In this document: one piece after another, positions 8,820-19,639 of the stretch
How positions within the stretch are numbered: position 1 is the stretch's first letter
Layout of the letters: every line of letters starts with the position of its first letter
NCBI RefSeq assembly: GCF_000621025.1
Contig: NZ_KK211205.1
Coordinates: 571,521-635,520 of the forward strand
Reading direction: 5' to 3'
Source of the DNA: Brackiella oedipodis DSM 13743
Lineage (GTDB): Bacteria > Pseudomonadota > Gammaproteobacteria > Burkholderiales > Burkholderiaceae_B
DNA: 64,000 nt
Program-made: the position numbers and the translations under genes
The notes under the pieces: generated by a model
What the model was told of the DNA's origin: nothing
What the model saw: only the letters and a program-made list of their open reading frames with translations
Database searches by the model: none

Positions 8820-9429
8820 TTTCTGCTTTTTCTATGACGACATCGTCTTTAGGGACGTCTTGGTGAAAGCCGCGAGAACCCGTTTGCACTTTTTCGATTT
8901 TGTCGACCACATCAGTACCGCTAATGACTTTGCCAAACACGGCATAACCCCAACCTTGACCACTAGGGGCTTTGAAGTTAAGGAAGTCATTATTATTGGT
9001 GTTGATAAAGAATTGTGAAGAAGCGGAATGAGGGTCAGAAGTACGAGCCATAGCGACGGTGTACTTCTCATTTTTGAGGCCATTATCGGCTTCGTTTTTG
9101 ATAGGGGCTTTGGTTTTTTTCTCTTGCATACCAGGTTCCATGCCACCGCCTTGGATCATAAAACGCGGGATTACACGATGGAATAAGGTGTTGTCATAAA
9201 AACCGTCTTTGACATAAGAGATGAAGTTTTCGGTCGTGACAGGTGCATGTTCGCCGTCTAGTTGTAAAACGATATCACCATAATTGGTGCTTAATTTAAC
9301 TTGAGGTTGATTGCTCATGTGTGAATCCTGTGTTGATTGATGAGTTAAGGTTTGTGCTTGCGCTGAAGCCGCAAACATAAAACATGTTGCACTGAATAAA
9401 GCAGTGGGGACAATTTTGGATTTTAACAC
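8809..9429 (-). CDS. Peptidyl-prolyl cis-trans isomerase, cyclophilin type, with signal peptide
   Basis: This cyclophilin (206 residues) catalyses proline isomerisation. The core runs from [15 protein letters not shown] to the end and contains [17 protein letters not shown] (catalytic Arg; Phe/Met/Gln of the active site), [16 protein letters not shown] and the [14 protein letters not shown] strand. It most resembles cytoplasmic PpiB. In front of the core is a signal peptide (residues 1-26, ending ASAQAQ), suggesting export. An internal ATG at 9318 with AGGA 7 bases upstream would give a 169-residue cytoplasmic form. The GTG start at 9429 directly follows the stop of the TPR gene, with GGAGG upstream. 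The 3' end overlaps lpxH by 11 bp. Confidence 0.92.
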   Translation of the reverse strand: MLKSKIVPTALFSATCFMFAASAQAQTLTHQSTQDSHMSNQPQVKLSTNYGDIVLQLDGEHAPVTTENFISYVKDGFYDNTLFHRVIPRFMIQGGGMEPGMQEKKTKAPIKNEADNGLKNEKYTVAMARTSDPHSASSQFFINTNNNDFLNFKAPSGQGWGYAVFGKVISGTDVVDKIEKVQTGSRGFHQDVPKDDVVIEKAEIVE

Positions 9430-10131
9430 TTATTTTCCTCCCGAAAGAATATAGTTAATCGCCTTGCGTTGACCCTCGGTATTGATACCTGCCGCCTGTG
9501 CTTGGCTAAACGCTTGTTGCGCTAACACTAAATGTAGTAACCCTAAATTCTTGTTGGCCGTACCGTAATTTGGTCGAATAGTCACGGCCATTTTGAGCGA
9601 CTCATAGGCCTTATCAACCAGGCCGTTTTGCATTTGGAGAACACCTAGATTATTCCAAGGCTCAGCCAGCTCAGGATATTTAAACGTCATATCCGTGTAG
9701 GCCTTTTCGGCGCCAGCGAGGTCTTTTTTGCCAGCCAAGGCGCGAGCTTTGAGGAATAATAACTGCACGTCCGTGCTAGGTTCTAAGAGATAAGCGTCTT
9801 GCTTTTGGAGTTTGGCGATTTCGGCCAAGGCTTGATCGTAGCGACCAGAGTTAATGATACCGCTAATACGTATTGCGGCTTCGCTGCGACTCTCTGGAAT
9901 AGAGGTGTCGACGGAGGGTTCTAGTTTATGTAAAAGATCAGCTAAGCCTTGCCAGCCTTCGTGCGCGTTGATGGGCACACTCGCAAGGGGAACATACTCA
10001 TCGTTAGAATAATTGCCGAGCTGAGCATCCGGTAATTCTTGATTGGGTTGGTTGGCAAATTGCGCATAAGCGGGTTGCCCGGCCAGGCAAGCGAGCACAC
10101 TCATACCGCATAATAAAGATTTAACGTTCAC
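9430..10131 (-). CDS. Secreted tetratricopeptide-repeat protein
   Basis: This 233-residue protein has a Sec signal peptide (residues about 1-23, cleaving after PAYA). It then has a low-complexity stretch and at least two TPR units, best seen around PELAEPWNNLGVLQMQNGLV and the following YESLKMAVTIRPNYGTANKN (residues about 150-195). TPRs mediate protein-protein contact; the probable location is the periplasm. The precise role is unknown. Its stop codon is immediately followed by the GTG of the cyclophilin gene, so TPR gene, cyclophilin and lpxH form one transcription unit, a context seen in other Burkholderiales. Confidence 0.8.
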   Translation of the reverse strand: MNVKSLLCGMSVLACLAGQPAYAQFANQPNQELPDAQLGNYSNDEYVPLASVPINAHEGWQGLADLLHKLEPSVDTSIPESRSEAAIRISGIINSGRYDQALAEIAKLQKQDAYLLEPSTDVQLLFLKARALAGKKDLAGAEKAYTDMTFKYPELAEPWNNLGVLQMQNGLVDKAYESLKMAVTIRPNYGTANKNLGLLHLVLAQQAFSQAQAAGINTEGQRKAINYILSGGK

Positions 10132-10231
10132 AGTTTGTAAATCCTCAATAATTTTCTCTGGCGTAGTGAATATTTTGGGTGTCTGAAAGGTATAATAAAG
10201 GTTTTAACATTGTAGCCTTAGTTTAGTTTTT

Positions 10232-11674
10232 ATGCAGATTTATAATAGCCTAACGCGCAGCAAAGAAGCATTCGTTCCTATCCAAGCCAACCAAGTGCGC
10301 ATGTACGTCTGTGGTATGACTGTATATGACTATTGTCACCTTGGTCATGCACGTATGTTGGTAAGCTTTGATGTGGTGCAGCGTTGGTTCAAACAAAAAG
10401 GCTACCAAGTCACCTATGTTCGTAATATCACTGATATTGACGACAAAATCATCCGCAAAGCCGTCTCACAGCACTTGCCACTCCAAAAAGTCACCGACTT
10501 TTATACGGCCGCTATGCACGCCGACGAGAAAGCGTTGGCGGTGGAACCACCCGATCACGAACCGCGTGCAACACAGCATATTACGGCCATGATCGGTCTC
10601 ATCAAAGCCCTAGAAGACAAGGGCTTAGCCTACCAGAGCACGAATGGCGACGTGCATTACGCCGTACGCAAATTTCCGAACTACGGCAAGTTGTCCGGTC
10701 GATCCCTAGACGATATGCGGGCGGGCGAGCGCATCGCGGTAACTGAGGACAAACGTGATCCCCTCGATTTTGTGCTTTGGAAAGCGGCCAAAGATGAAGA
10801 GCCGCAAGACTCCAAATGGCAGTCTCCTTATGGGTTGGGACGCCCTGGTTGGCATTTAGAATGTTCGGCCATGAGCAAAGAGATTCTCGGGATGCCGATA
10901 GATATTCACGGTGGTGGCCCTGATCTCAAATTTCCTCACCACGAAAACGAAATCGCCCAATCTGAGGGGGCATACGACGAAGAATTGGCACATGTTTGGA
11001 TGCATTGCGGCCCTCTGATGGTCAATAACGACAAAATGTCCAAATCCTTAGGTAATTTTTTGACCATTCGGCAAATTGTCGGTATCGACTGCTCAAGCAA
11101 CCAAGCAGAGTATCGTCACAACCCGCGCGAAGCCGAAATGCTACGCTTCTTTATTGTGCGTAATCACTATCGCAGCCCACAAAACTTCACACCAGAAAAC
11201 CTCAACGACGCTCAAGTGGCTTTGGATCGCTTGTATCAAACCCTCAAAATCATCGGCTTCGAGGAAGTCGAGCCAGACTGGTTAAGTGATTTTGGTTCGG
11301 ACTTTAGGCACGCCATGGATGACGACTTTAATACCGCGTTGGCCATCTCCGTGCTCTTCGAAATGGCCAATCACGCCAATCGCCAAAAAGACATCGGTAT
11401 TGCTTCACAAATGCGCGCGTATGCCAATGTATTGGGCTTGTTATTACAAAACCCAGACGATTACTTTAAAACGCCTAGTCGCTATACTAAGTCCGCCAGT
11501 CAGGTTAGCCAAGAACTGACCGACACTGAGATTGAGGCCTTGATTACGCAGCGTTTGGAGGCCAAAAAAGCCAAGGACTTTGCTAGCGCCGACCAGATTC
11601 GTCAAACGCTTAAGGAGGCTGGCATTGAGCTTGAAGACAAGGCTGGAGGTGTCACGCAGTGGCGTCGTCTTTAA
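10232..11674 (+). CDS. cysS: Cysteine--tRNA ligase
   Basis: CysRS charges tRNA-Cys in the cytoplasm. The class I signatures are intact: HLGH (after [10 protein letters not shown], which includes the first zinc Cys) and KMSKS (near residue 269). The other zinc ligands are in WHLECSAMS and in HHENEIAQ. The length of 480 residues is typical, and the C-terminal anticodon-binding region ends in QWRRL. A -10 like TATAAT lies at 10191-10196. The gene stands alone; a 19-base palindrome follows its stop codon. Confidence 0.97.
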   Translation: MQIYNSLTRSKEAFVPIQANQVRMYVCGMTVYDYCHLGHARMLVSFDVVQRWFKQKGYQVTYVRNITDIDDKIIRKAVSQHLPLQKVTDFYTAAMHADEKALAVEPPDHEPRATQHITAMIGLIKALEDKGLAYQSTNGDVHYAVRKFPNYGKLSGRSLDDMRAGERIAVTEDKRDPLDFVLWKAAKDEEPQDSKWQSPYGLGRPGWHLECSAMSKEILGMPIDIHGGGPDLKFPHHENEIAQSEGAYDEELAHVWMHCGPLMVNNDKMSKSLGNFLTIRQIVGIDCSSNQAEYRHNPREAEMLRFFIVRNHYRSPQNFTPENLNDAQVALDRLYQTLKIIGFEEVEPDWLSDFGSDFRHAMDDDFNTALAISVLFEMANHANRQKDIGIASQMRAYANVLGLLLQNPDDYFKTPSRYTKSASQVSQELTDTEIEALITQRLEAKKAKDFASADQIRQTLKEAGIELEDKAGGVTQWRRL

Positions 11675-11994
11675 GGTATTACTTTAAGTAATACGAGCAA
11701 AAAGTCCAAGATTTGCCGTTAATGTAAAAAAATCACGTAAAATGCATGTAAATGTTAAAATCATGCGTCAGCAAGCTTAGCGCTGCACGTGGTGCGAGTG
11801 CGTACGGCGTGCTTTGCTAGCGTTTTGAGCGATTGCGTGGTAGTGCTAGTCACGAGTCTTTGTAGACTTTATTGACGTTATTTACGCTATTTGGGTTAAG
11901 ACCCTAATTCGTCAGCGTCACTTGAGATCCGTACGAGTTCTCATCAGCTACCACAAACCTTAAGCTAAACCAGAATGCCTAGGAAAACCTACTA
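11675..11994. other. Gene-free gap between cysS and accA, with a perfect palindrome
   Basis: No credible open frame is seen on either strand. Immediately after the cysS stop is GTATTACTTTAAGTAATAC (11676-11694), a perfect odd palindrome with 9-bp arms. It has no following T run, so it is a weak terminator candidate or a binding site. The rest, including a G+C-richer stretch around 11770-11860, shows no pattern I can name. It presumably contains the accA promoter. Confidence 0.5.
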
Positions 11995-12963
11995 ATGGCA
12001 ACAAAGAACATTTATTTAGATTTTGAAGAACCCATTGGTGAGCTCGAACAAAAGATCGAGCAATTACGAATGGTTTCAGGGGACTCAGCGATAGATATCT
12101 CGGACGAGATAGAGCGCCTACAAGAAAAAAGTCAAGCCCTAACTAAAAGTATCTTCAGCAAATTAACGCCATGGCAAACGGCCAATGTGGCGCGCCACCC
12201 CCAACGTCCTTATACCCTCGATTATATCGACAGCATTTTTACGGATTTTCATGAGCTACATGGCGATCGTATGTATGCGGACGATCAATCTATTGTGGGC
12301 GGTCTAGCCCGATTTAATGGTAAGCCTTGCGTTGTGATTGGCCACCAAAAAGGCCGTAACACCAAAGAGCGCGCCCTCAGAAATTTTGGTATGCCACGCC
12401 CCGAAGGCTATCGCAAGGCCTTACGAATTATGCGTCTTGCCGAAAAATTCGGTTTACCAGTGTTTACCTTTATCGATACGCCAGGGGCTTATCCTGGGAT
12501 TGGGGCCGAAGAGCGTGGTCAGTCCGAAGCCATTGGCCACAATATTTACGCCATGGCTGAACTCAGAGTTCCAATTATTGCTACCGTGATTGGTGAAGGC
12601 GGCTCAGGTGGTGCCTTAGCCATTGCCGTGGCCGATGTAGTGCAGATGTTGCAATATTCGACTTATAGTGTGATTTCCCCAGAGGGTTGCGCCTCTATCT
12701 TGTGGCGTAGTGCCGATAAAGCGGCCGTTGCTGCCGAAGCCTTAGCCTTGACGGCTAATCGCCTTAAAGAATTCCACCTCATCGATAACATCGTCCCCGA
12801 ACCTGTAGGTGGGGCTCATCGCGATATGCAAGAAATGGTCAAAAATCTACGTAAGTCTCTAAGCGTCGCGATGCGTAAAGTGATTGACTTGCCTATCGAT
12901 GAATTATTAGAGCGCCGTCTTGAGCGCCTCAAATCTTATGGCCGTATGGTCGAAAAATCTTAA
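11995..12963 (+). CDS. accA: Acetyl-CoA carboxylase carboxyltransferase subunit alpha
   Basis: The AccA/AccD complex transfers the carboxyl group from biotin to acetyl-CoA in the first committed step of fatty acid synthesis. The 322-residue length is typical. Recognisable segments are [19 protein letters not shown] at the N-terminus, [56 protein letters not shown] and [11 protein letters not shown], the last being the crotonase-type oxyanion segment. AGGA precedes the ATG by about 12 bases. tilS overlaps its 3' end. Confidence 0.97.
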   Translation: MATKNIYLDFEEPIGELEQKIEQLRMVSGDSAIDISDEIERLQEKSQALTKSIFSKLTPWQTANVARHPQRPYTLDYIDSIFTDFHELHGDRMYADDQSIVGGLARFNGKPCVVIGHQKGRNTKERALRNFGMPRPEGYRKALRIMRLAEKFGLPVFTFIDTPGAYPGIGAEERGQSEAIGHNIYAMAELRVPIIATVIGEGGSGGALAIAVADVVQMLQYSTYSVISPEGCASILWRSADKAAVAAEALALTANRLKEFHLIDNIVPEPVGGAHRDMQEMVKNLRKSLSVAMRKVIDLPIDELLERRLERLKSYGRMVEKS

Positions 12964-14005
12964 TCATCTTTTCCAATCGTTTCCTGAAGCAGGTCGGCTT
13001 ATGCAAGGACCTGCTTCTTTATTGGCACAAATCAAGTGTCAACGAGTCGCGTTGGCCTTTAGTGGCGGCGCCGATTCCTTGGCCTTGGCGTTGTGCTTAG
13101 CCTATCTTTGTCAATCTTCAAGTAAGTCTTTAATTCTGTTTCATATCCATCATGGCTTGATGGCAGCGGCCGATGATTGGCTTGACGCTTGCCAGCAGCT
13201 AGCCAATCAGTTGGGGCTGAAATTCGTGGCTCGACAAGTCAAGGTCGACCAGGATTCGGGTTTAGGTATGGAGGGGGCCGCACGTCAGGCGCGTTATCAG
13301 GCCTTGCAAGGATTAGCCGCTGAGCATGAGGTGGAAGCCATATTCCTGGCACACCATTTACAAGATCATGCCGAAAATCTGCTGATCCGTCTGTTTAGAG
13401 GCGCTGGGGTTAAAGGCATGAGCGGCATGCAAGTGCAGCGAGGCCTACAGCACAGTTCGGAGCCGTTACGCTACTATCGACCTTGGTTGGACATTGAACG
13501 TCACTACCTGATTGACCTAGCACAGCATTGGGAGACCTTAACGGGATGGCGATATATTCGAGATCCTAGTAATTTGGATCAACAATATAAGCGTGGCGCG
13601 ATTCGCACGCAACTGATCCCTGTCTTACAAAAAATATGGCCCACGTGGCCACATCAGTTGGCGCGTTTTGCTCACATCATGCAAGAAACTCAGGGTCTAC
13701 TCGACGAATTAGCCGTGCTCGATCTACAACAATTAGAGCCCGATACAGATTATCTGAGCTTTTCGCTGAAGGCCTGGCGTGAATTAAGTGAAGCGCGGCA
13801 GGTCAATGTGATCCGTTATTGGCTCAGCTTACATCATCAATTAATGCCCTCAGAAAAACGCTTGCAGGAGTGGCTCAAACAATTACGCCATGTCCATCAA
13901 TTAGGCTTTGATCGAGACGTGCGTCTCAAACATCAGCAAACTGAAATCCGTTTACAAAAAGGGCGGGTGCGCTTGTACGGGGTTGAATCCAAAAAAGATC
14001 ACTAG
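12938..14005 (+). CDS. tilS: tRNA(Ile)-lysidine synthase
   Basis: TilS changes C34 of tRNA-Ile(CAU) to lysidine so that it reads AUA. The N-type ATP-pyrophosphatase P-loop [11 protein letters not shown] is near the N-terminus, followed by [39 protein letters not shown] and RPWL. The C-terminal half aligns loosely with the TilS substrate-binding domain but is short. Three starts are possible: TTG at 12920, ATG at 12938 (chosen; overlaps accA by 26 bp) and ATG at 13001, closer to the P-loop. None has a strong ribosome site, as expected if translation is coupled to accA. Confidence 0.9.
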   Translation: MAVWSKNLNHLFQSFPEAGRLMQGPASLLAQIKCQRVALAFSGGADSLALALCLAYLCQSSSKSLILFHIHHGLMAAADDWLDACQQLANQLGLKFVARQVKVDQDSGLGMEGAARQARYQALQGLAAEHEVEAIFLAHHLQDHAENLLIRLFRGAGVKGMSGMQVQRGLQHSSEPLRYYRPWLDIERHYLIDLAQHWETLTGWRYIRDPSNLDQQYKRGAIRTQLIPVLQKIWPTWPHQLARFAHIMQETQGLLDELAVLDLQQLEPDTDYLSFSLKAWRELSEARQVNVIRYWLSLHHQLMPSEKRLQEWLKQLRHVHQLGFDRDVRLKHQQTEIRLQKGRVRLYGVESKKDH

Positions 14006-14347
14006 CCGTTTAACTCCACACATAATAGGTCACCATAAGACGGCAGCAGTATGTCTTATAAAAGCATCAGGTGGTTAGGTCCATCAGTACGAGTTAACGA
14101 GAGGGGAGGTGGCTCTTGATTCGGCCAAAGCCATCTAGTCAGCGTTTGAAGGCTTTTTGCAGAGCATTGAATTGCCATCGTTTTGCCCGATAGCAGCCGC
14201 TGGCGCCCTGCGCAGAGCACTAGCGGTACTAAGGTCACAAACGGCACTAATGGCACTAATGACACGAAAGGTACTAGCGGCCTATCTAACGTTTTTAAGC
14301 CCTGATAAATCTATCTTGCATGGTTTTTAATAAAGAAAGACCGATGC
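14006..14347. other. Gene-free gap between tilS and fbpC with 9-bp repeats
   Basis: 342 bases lie between convergent genes. Nothing looks coding. The notable content is the degenerate 9-bp tandem array at 14219-14281. An open frame on the minus strand across it only reflects the repeat (Leu-Val-Pro triplets). Confidence 0.5.
14219..14281. repeat. Degenerate 9-bp tandem repeat array
   Basis: There are seven units of 9 bases with theme ACTAATGGC (for example ACTAGCGGT, ACTAATGGC, ACTAATGAC). The CACTAATG core recurs, inverted, in the recA leader array at 36932-36967. Confidence 0.7.
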
Positions 14348-15451
14348 TTAAGCGCTAGTATAGAATAAAGCCGAACCCACAATTTTTAGAGGAATGGTAT
14401 CACCCACGTTTAAGACGCGATGAGCATGCTGAATATTACTTAAAAATTGCATATTCCCAGTGTTAAGCTGTACTTGGCAGCTTTCACCCTGGAATGTAAT
14501 ACGCTCAACTTGTGCCGTGAAATCACCTTCGATGCCAGACTCAAGTATGGGCACTAATTGATCAGAGCGGATTAAGAGTTGCCCCTGAGCCTCAGATTGA
14601 GGCGCTTGCACCTTCGTGGTTGAAGGTTCCGGTGCACAGAGTAAGCGTGTCGGAATGGCAGAACCTAAATGACAATTGGCTGTACAGCCATCAGCATTGA
14701 GTCGCGCGGGGATCAATAGGCTTTGATCACAAATAAAGCTGGCGACCTCGACATTGCAAGGATTCTCATAAATATTGGCCGGGCTATCAAATTGTGCAAG
14801 ATAAGAGTTTTGCAGCAAAGCGATTTTGTCGGCACAGCTTAAGGCCTCATGACGGTCGTGCGTCACAATAATGGCAGCGGATTCACTGCGACGCAAAATA
14901 TCAATCACATCATTACGAATTTGCGCACGTAAATGCTCATCTAAAGCACTAAAGGGTTCATCAAGCAACATGATTTTGGGTTTAGGTGCGAGGGCCCGAG
15001 CCAGGGCTACACGTTGTTGCTGACCGCCAGAAATCTGGTGCGGCATGCGATCGGCGAGATTAGTAATCCCCGTCAATTCCATGACTTCGGCAATACGGTG
15101 ACGATCGGCAGGGTCTTTACCCTTACCGTCCCCTAAACCGTAAGCGATATTGCGATACACATTCATATGCGGGAACAGCACACCTTCTTGCAGTACATAA
15201 CCTAACTGGCGCAAACGCGGTGGCATGAAATGTTCATCATCAAAGATTAATTGATCTCGGATGGTCATGCGGCCGACATCCGCACGCTCAAACCCGGCAA
15301 TAATTCTTAGCAAAGTGGTTTTACCCGAGCCTGAGGCCCCGAGTAAAAACAAAATCTCGCCTTCATGCAGAGTGAGATTGATATCTTGTAAAACCACCTG
15401 GTCGTCAAAAGCGTGACCGATGTGTTGTAAGCTTAGCAGTGGTTGAGACAT
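14348..15451 (-). CDS. fbpC: Ferric iron ABC transporter, ATP-binding protein
   Basis: This is the ATPase of the Fe3+ importer. It has Walker A LLGASGSGKTTLLRIIAGF, signature ISGGQQQRVALARALA, Walker B IMLLDEPFSALDE and the switch His in IIVTHDRHEA. After residue 240 a regulatory TOBE-like domain follows, as in FbpC/AfuC and other ferric or spermidine-type ATPases. The chosen ATG at 15451 is one base after the permease stop (TAA-T-ATG); in-frame ATGs at 15466 and 15505 lie within the permease gene. It is the last gene of fbpABC, converging on tilS. Confidence 0.9.
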   Translation of the reverse strand: MSQPLLSLQHIGHAFDDQVVLQDINLTLHEGEILFLLGASGSGKTTLLRIIAGFERADVGRMTIRDQLIFDDEHFMPPRLRQLGYVLQEGVLFPHMNVYRNIAYGLGDGKGKDPADRHRIAEVMELTGITNLADRMPHQISGGQQQRVALARALAPKPKIMLLDEPFSALDEHLRAQIRNDVIDILRRSESAAIIVTHDRHEALSCADKIALLQNSYLAQFDSPANIYENPCNVEVASFICDQSLLIPARLNADGCTANCHLGSAIPTRLLCAPEPSTTKVQAPQSEAQGQLLIRSDQLVPILESGIEGDFTAQVERITFQGESCQVQLNTGNMQFLSNIQHAHRVLNVGDTIPLKIVGSALFYTSA

Positions 15452-15452
15452 A

Positions 15453-17060
15453 TTACTTAAAGCCATATTTACGTAAGAAATAAACAGGAATTCCAGAAAA
15501 TACAATTAAGGCACACGCATAAGGGGCTACCGCGGCATAACGCATATCCAGGGTGTACTCCCAAACCGCGATGGAGAGCGTTTGTAGTTCTACCGGAGAG
15601 AGCACTAAGGTGGCGGTCAATTCCTTCATCAAGTTTAAAAAGACCAGTGCAAACGCCGCGGTGAGGCCTGGCAAAATCGCCGGAATAATCAGAGTCCGGA
15701 AAACAAAAAAGTCTGAACGCCCGAGCGATTTACCGACATTTTCTATGTTGGCTGGAATTAAATTCAAAGACGAACGCAAAGTGGTTTGTGCCATGGGTAA
15801 ATACAGCATTAAATAGGCGATTAGCATGGGCACAAAGGTTTGATAAACCGGCGTCGCGTAGTGAATCGTAAAATAAGTAATCGCTAAAGCAATCACAATG
15901 CCTGGCATGGCATGCAATAGAAACGGTAAACGGTCAATCCAAATCGTCAGCGTCGACCGATAGCGGATGGCGCACCAGACCAGCGGTAAAGCGACGAGCA
16001 CGGAGACAAATGCCCCCATCCCAGAGACCCCTAGCGATAGGCCCAAGGATTTAATGAATTCCATGAGGTGGAAATTACCAGAGAAAGAAGTACCGACAGT
16101 CAACCAATAAATTAGCGTGGCGATTGGTATGCCTAACGCCACGATAGCATGCACAATAAAAAACACTAAATACAAGGCGTGACTGAGCGGCGATAGCGCC
16201 CGCCGAGGCATCTGCCTTGCCACACCTTTACCCTCACGGGCGAGGTAATCATTGCCGCGAAAGATCAACTCAAAACCCACGACGATTAAACACATAACCA
16301 CCAGAACCAAAGACAACAAGGCCGCGCTGGCATTGTCAAAAGACATGTCATATTCTTGGTAAATTGCCGTCGTAAAGGTGTTGTAGTTGAGAATAGAAAC
16401 CGCCCCGAATTCAATCAACATATGTAAAGCAATCAGCAAAAAACTACTGCCTAAGGCGGGCTTGAGTTGCGGAAAAATCACATGCCAAAAGGTGTAAGTA
16501 TTGCTTTTGCCTAGCGATAAGCTGACCTCTTCAAGCGAGCGATCCATGCGTTTGAGGACGGCGGCAATCGGCAAGTAGGCCAGGGGGGCAGAGGCCATGG
16601 TCATGACTAATAAGGCCCCTGGTAACCCTTCAAATTTAAAACTCAAGCTAATCCAGGTATAACTAGTCACACTCGCGGGCAAACAGAGGGGCAGAGTAGC
16701 AGCAACCCGAAAAAAAGGTGCCCCCCAGATTTTATAGCGTTCGAGTGCAAAGGCGGCCACTGTCCCTATTACGATAGATAAACCCGTGACCACTACTAAT
16801 AAAATCATGGTGTTGCTAAACAACATCCACACACGCTCGCGAAAGACTAATTCGATAGCACGATTAAGCCCTACATCATAAGAGCGCAAGAATAAGTACA
16901 AGAAGGGAAATAATAAGGGTACAGTAAGCGCAAAAACTAATAAGCGCAACCATAAGGGGGCGCGTGTTTTGTGTCCTTTATGTTTTTTGTTAAAAATGGA
17001 CACTGCCGTGGTGGTTGATGAAGAGCTAGACGTCGAAAGTGAGAGTGATTTTTTATTCAT
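15453..17060 (-). CDS. fbpB: Ferric iron ABC transporter, permease protein
   Basis: This 535-residue inner-membrane permease is a fused double permease. About twelve hydrophobic segments are visible, with two copies of the EAA-type coupling loop: SLEEVSLSLGKSNTYTFWHV in the first half and NIENVGKSLGRSDFFVFRTL in the second. This layout is that of FbpB/AfuB/SfuB. The N-terminal 30 residues are Ser/Lys-rich and probably cytoplasmic. It lies 63 bp downstream of fbpA with a hairpin in between, and one base before fbpC. Confidence 0.91.
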   Translation of the reverse strand: MNKKSLSLSTSSSSSTTTAVSIFNKKHKGHKTRAPLWLRLLVFALTVPLLFPFLYLFLRSYDVGLNRAIELVFRERVWMLFSNTMILLVVVTGLSIVIGTVAAFALERYKIWGAPFFRVAATLPLCLPASVTSYTWISLSFKFEGLPGALLVMTMASAPLAYLPIAAVLKRMDRSLEEVSLSLGKSNTYTFWHVIFPQLKPALGSSFLLIALHMLIEFGAVSILNYNTFTTAIYQEYDMSFDNASAALLSLVLVVMCLIVVGFELIFRGNDYLAREGKGVARQMPRRALSPLSHALYLVFFIVHAIVALGIPIATLIYWLTVGTSFSGNFHLMEFIKSLGLSLGVSGMGAFVSVLVALPLVWCAIRYRSTLTIWIDRLPFLLHAMPGIVIALAITYFTIHYATPVYQTFVPMLIAYLMLYLPMAQTTLRSSLNLIPANIENVGKSLGRSDFFVFRTLIIPAILPGLTAAFALVFLNLMKELTATLVLSPVELQTLSIAVWEYTLDMRYAAVAPYACALIVFSGIPVYFLRKYGFK

Positions 17061-17071
17061 TTATACACAGT

Positions 17072-17104
17072 AAAGCCTGCTCAAGGCAAGGCTGAGCAGG
17101 CTTA
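17072..17104 (-). terminator. Intercistronic hairpin between fbpA and fbpB
   Basis: An 11-bp perfect stem (AAGCCTGCTCA and its complement) encloses a 9-base loop, with only a short T run. It is likely a partial terminator or an mRNA-stabilising hairpin that lets fbpA be made in excess over fbpBC (inference). Confidence 0.65.
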
Positions 17105-17123
17105 TTATTTAAAAAAACATAGT

Positions 17124-18140
<1,017 letters not shown>

Positions 18141-18158
18141 CTAGGAAAAACTACAATT

Positions 18159-18177
18159 GATAATGATAATAGTTATA
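18159..18177 (-). promoter_or_regulatory. Fur box upstream of fbpA
   Basis: GATAATGATAATAGTTATA matches the 19-base Fur consensus at 16 positions and lies 28 bases before the fbpA ATG. This predicts iron repression of fbpABC. Confidence 0.85.
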
Positions 18178-18181
18178 AACT

Positions 18182-18510
18182 AAGGCTACAGAATAACAGC
18201 CCACCTAGCCAAAAACAAGTCAAATGGCTACTAAAGGTAAATAAAGGTGAATTCAGTAAATTATAAAAGACTTGCCTGATGTTTGCTTATGTTTCATTAA
18301 ATTGTCATAAACGGCGCTGTCATATTTATTTCTTAGCGAATTGTTAATCGTAAGTTTGATGACTCAAGGTTGTTGAGATAGCGGGTGTGGTATACGTTTG
18401 GGTAGGCTTCAGAAGATTACTAGTGCTAGACATTTATAAAAGCCAACCTCAGCAAATAGCAATATTGAGAACTGGGAAATAAGAAGTAGGAAAATTAATA
18501 AGAAGATAGC
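18182..18510. other. Gene-free gap upstream of fbpA
   Basis: AT-rich sequence with no credible gene and no repeat I can name, between the fbpA Fur box and the tRNA-Arg terminator. Confidence 0.4.
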
Positions 18511-18516
18511 AGGCAT

Positions 18517-18550
18517 AAAAAAAGGTCTTGAGAATATCAAGACCTTTTTT
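18517..18550 (-). terminator. Terminator of tRNA-Arg gene
   Basis: An 8-bp stem (GGTCTTGA and its complement) with a 5-base loop is flanked by A and T runs. It lies directly downstream of the minus-strand tRNA. Confidence 0.85.
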
Positions 18551-18556
18551 GGAATC

Positions 18557-18634
18557 TGGCGCGCCCGGCAGGATTTGAACCCACGACCCCTTGGTTCGTA
18601 GCCAAGTACTCTAATCCAACTGAGCTACGGGCGC
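18557..18634 (-). tRNA. tRNA-Arg (ACG anticodon)
   Basis: A full cloverleaf can be drawn: 7-bp acceptor GCGCCCG/CGGGCGC, D stem GCTC/GAGT, anticodon stem CTTGG/CCAAG around loop CTACGAA (anticodon ACG, read as ICG), a 5-base variable loop, T arm with TTCAAAT, discriminator G and encoded CCA. It is 78 nt including CCA. Confidence 0.95.
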
Positions 18635-18873
18635 GTAACTGAATAAGTTTTGTATTATGAAGTATTTTTAGAAGTTGTGCAAGTCTTTTTTGCAAAAAAA
18701 TTAAAATTTAGAGGTTAGTAGCAAAAAAGATACAAAAATGCCTATTGAAGTTGAATACCTTAATAGGCCAATGATGTTTAAATACGGAAAAGTAATCTGA
18801 ACTATTTAATCGACGAGGCAGTAGTCAAACCAAAAGAAAAAACTAAAAAGCTATATACGGCGATTAGAAACTA

Positions 18874-19536
18874 CTAAAAACTGCGTAACAGACCCACAGC
18901 TAAGCCCTCGAGACTAAAGGTATCTTGGGGGGTAACGATAATCGGCGCGAAATTATCATTCTCTGCAATCAGTTCTATGCGATGACTGAGTTTATGAAAG
19001 CGCTTAACCGTGACTTCGTCATTGATACGGGCCACGACAATCTGACCGTTGCGCGCGTCATGAGCCCTTTTGACCGCCAGTAAGTCACCATCAAAAATCC
19101 CTGCATTAATCATGCTCTCGCCCTTGACCCTAAGCAGATAATCTGGCTTGGTTTCAAAAAAATATTTGTCTACTTGGATATGCTTTTCTATGTTGGCCTG
19201 TGCCAAAATAGGGTTGCCTGCCGCCACCTTTCCAATAATTGGCAATTGATTGACGGCCTCATTGGCTGCCATGGGTAGCTCGCTGAGGTCCGGAGCCGAG
19301 CTAGTGGGCAAATAATGTTGACAATCCTGGTTGATGCGAATCCCTCTGGAGGTACCAGGCATAAGCGTAATGACGCCTTTTTTGGCTAAGGCCTTAATGT
19401 GATCCTCTGCAGCATTGGTGGACTTAAACCCGAGCTGGGTGGCTATTTCTGCGCGGGTAGGCGGCAAACCCGTACGCTCTATAGCACTAGCGATTAATGT
19501 AAGGACTTGCTGTTGGCGGGCGGTAAGTTTAACCAT
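18874..19536 (-). CDS. lexA: SOS repressor LexA
   Basis: LexA represses DNA-damage genes and cleaves itself when RecA filaments form. The 220-residue protein has the winged-helix domain ([36 protein letters not shown]), a cleavage site Ala106-Gly107 (GKVAAGNPI), and a catalytic Ser141/Lys178 pair spaced 37 residues apart exactly as in E. coli Ser119/Lys156. The linker (residues 71-95) is slightly longer than in E. coli. A LexA box just upstream of the start predicts autoregulation. The siderophore locus boundary lies about 90 bases upstream. Confidence 0.96.
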   Translation of the reverse strand: MVKLTARQQQVLTLIASAIERTGLPPTRAEIATQLGFKSTNAAEDHIKALAKKGVITLMPGTSRGIRINQDCQHYLPTSSAPDLSELPMAANEAVNQLPIIGKVAAGNPILAQANIEKHIQVDKYFFETKPDYLLRVKGESMINAGIFDGDLLAVKRAHDARNGQIVVARINDEVTVKRFHKLSHRIELIAENDNFAPIIVTPQDTFSLEGLAVGLLRSF

Positions 19537-19546
19537 AAAACATCAA

Positions 19547-19582
19547 TAGAAAATAACTGTATAAATACCCAGTTATTTTCTA
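19547..19582 (-). promoter_or_regulatory. LexA box (extended palindrome) upstream of lexA
   Basis: The core CTG-N10-CAG is at 19557-19572. The symmetry extends much further: TAGAAAATAACTG at 19547-19559 is the exact complement of 19570-19582, giving 13-bp arms. It is 20 bases from the lexA ATG. Confidence 0.85.
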
Positions 19583-19624
19583 TGATTTTTGGCAATAACG
19601 CAAGGCTTAATCACGCTAAGTTAA

Positions 19625-19639
19625 ACGTAGATTATAAAT
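19625..19639 (+). repeat. Left copy of 15-bp direct repeat bracketing the siderophore locus
   Basis: ACGTAGATTATAAAT is identical to 29068-29082. This copy contains the stop codon of the second half-transporter gene. Confidence 0.8.

Noticed and set aside
14056-14265. Minus-strand open frame with Leu-Val-Pro repeats
   Set aside because: It is a direct read-out of the 9-bp tandem repeat, with no ribosome site.
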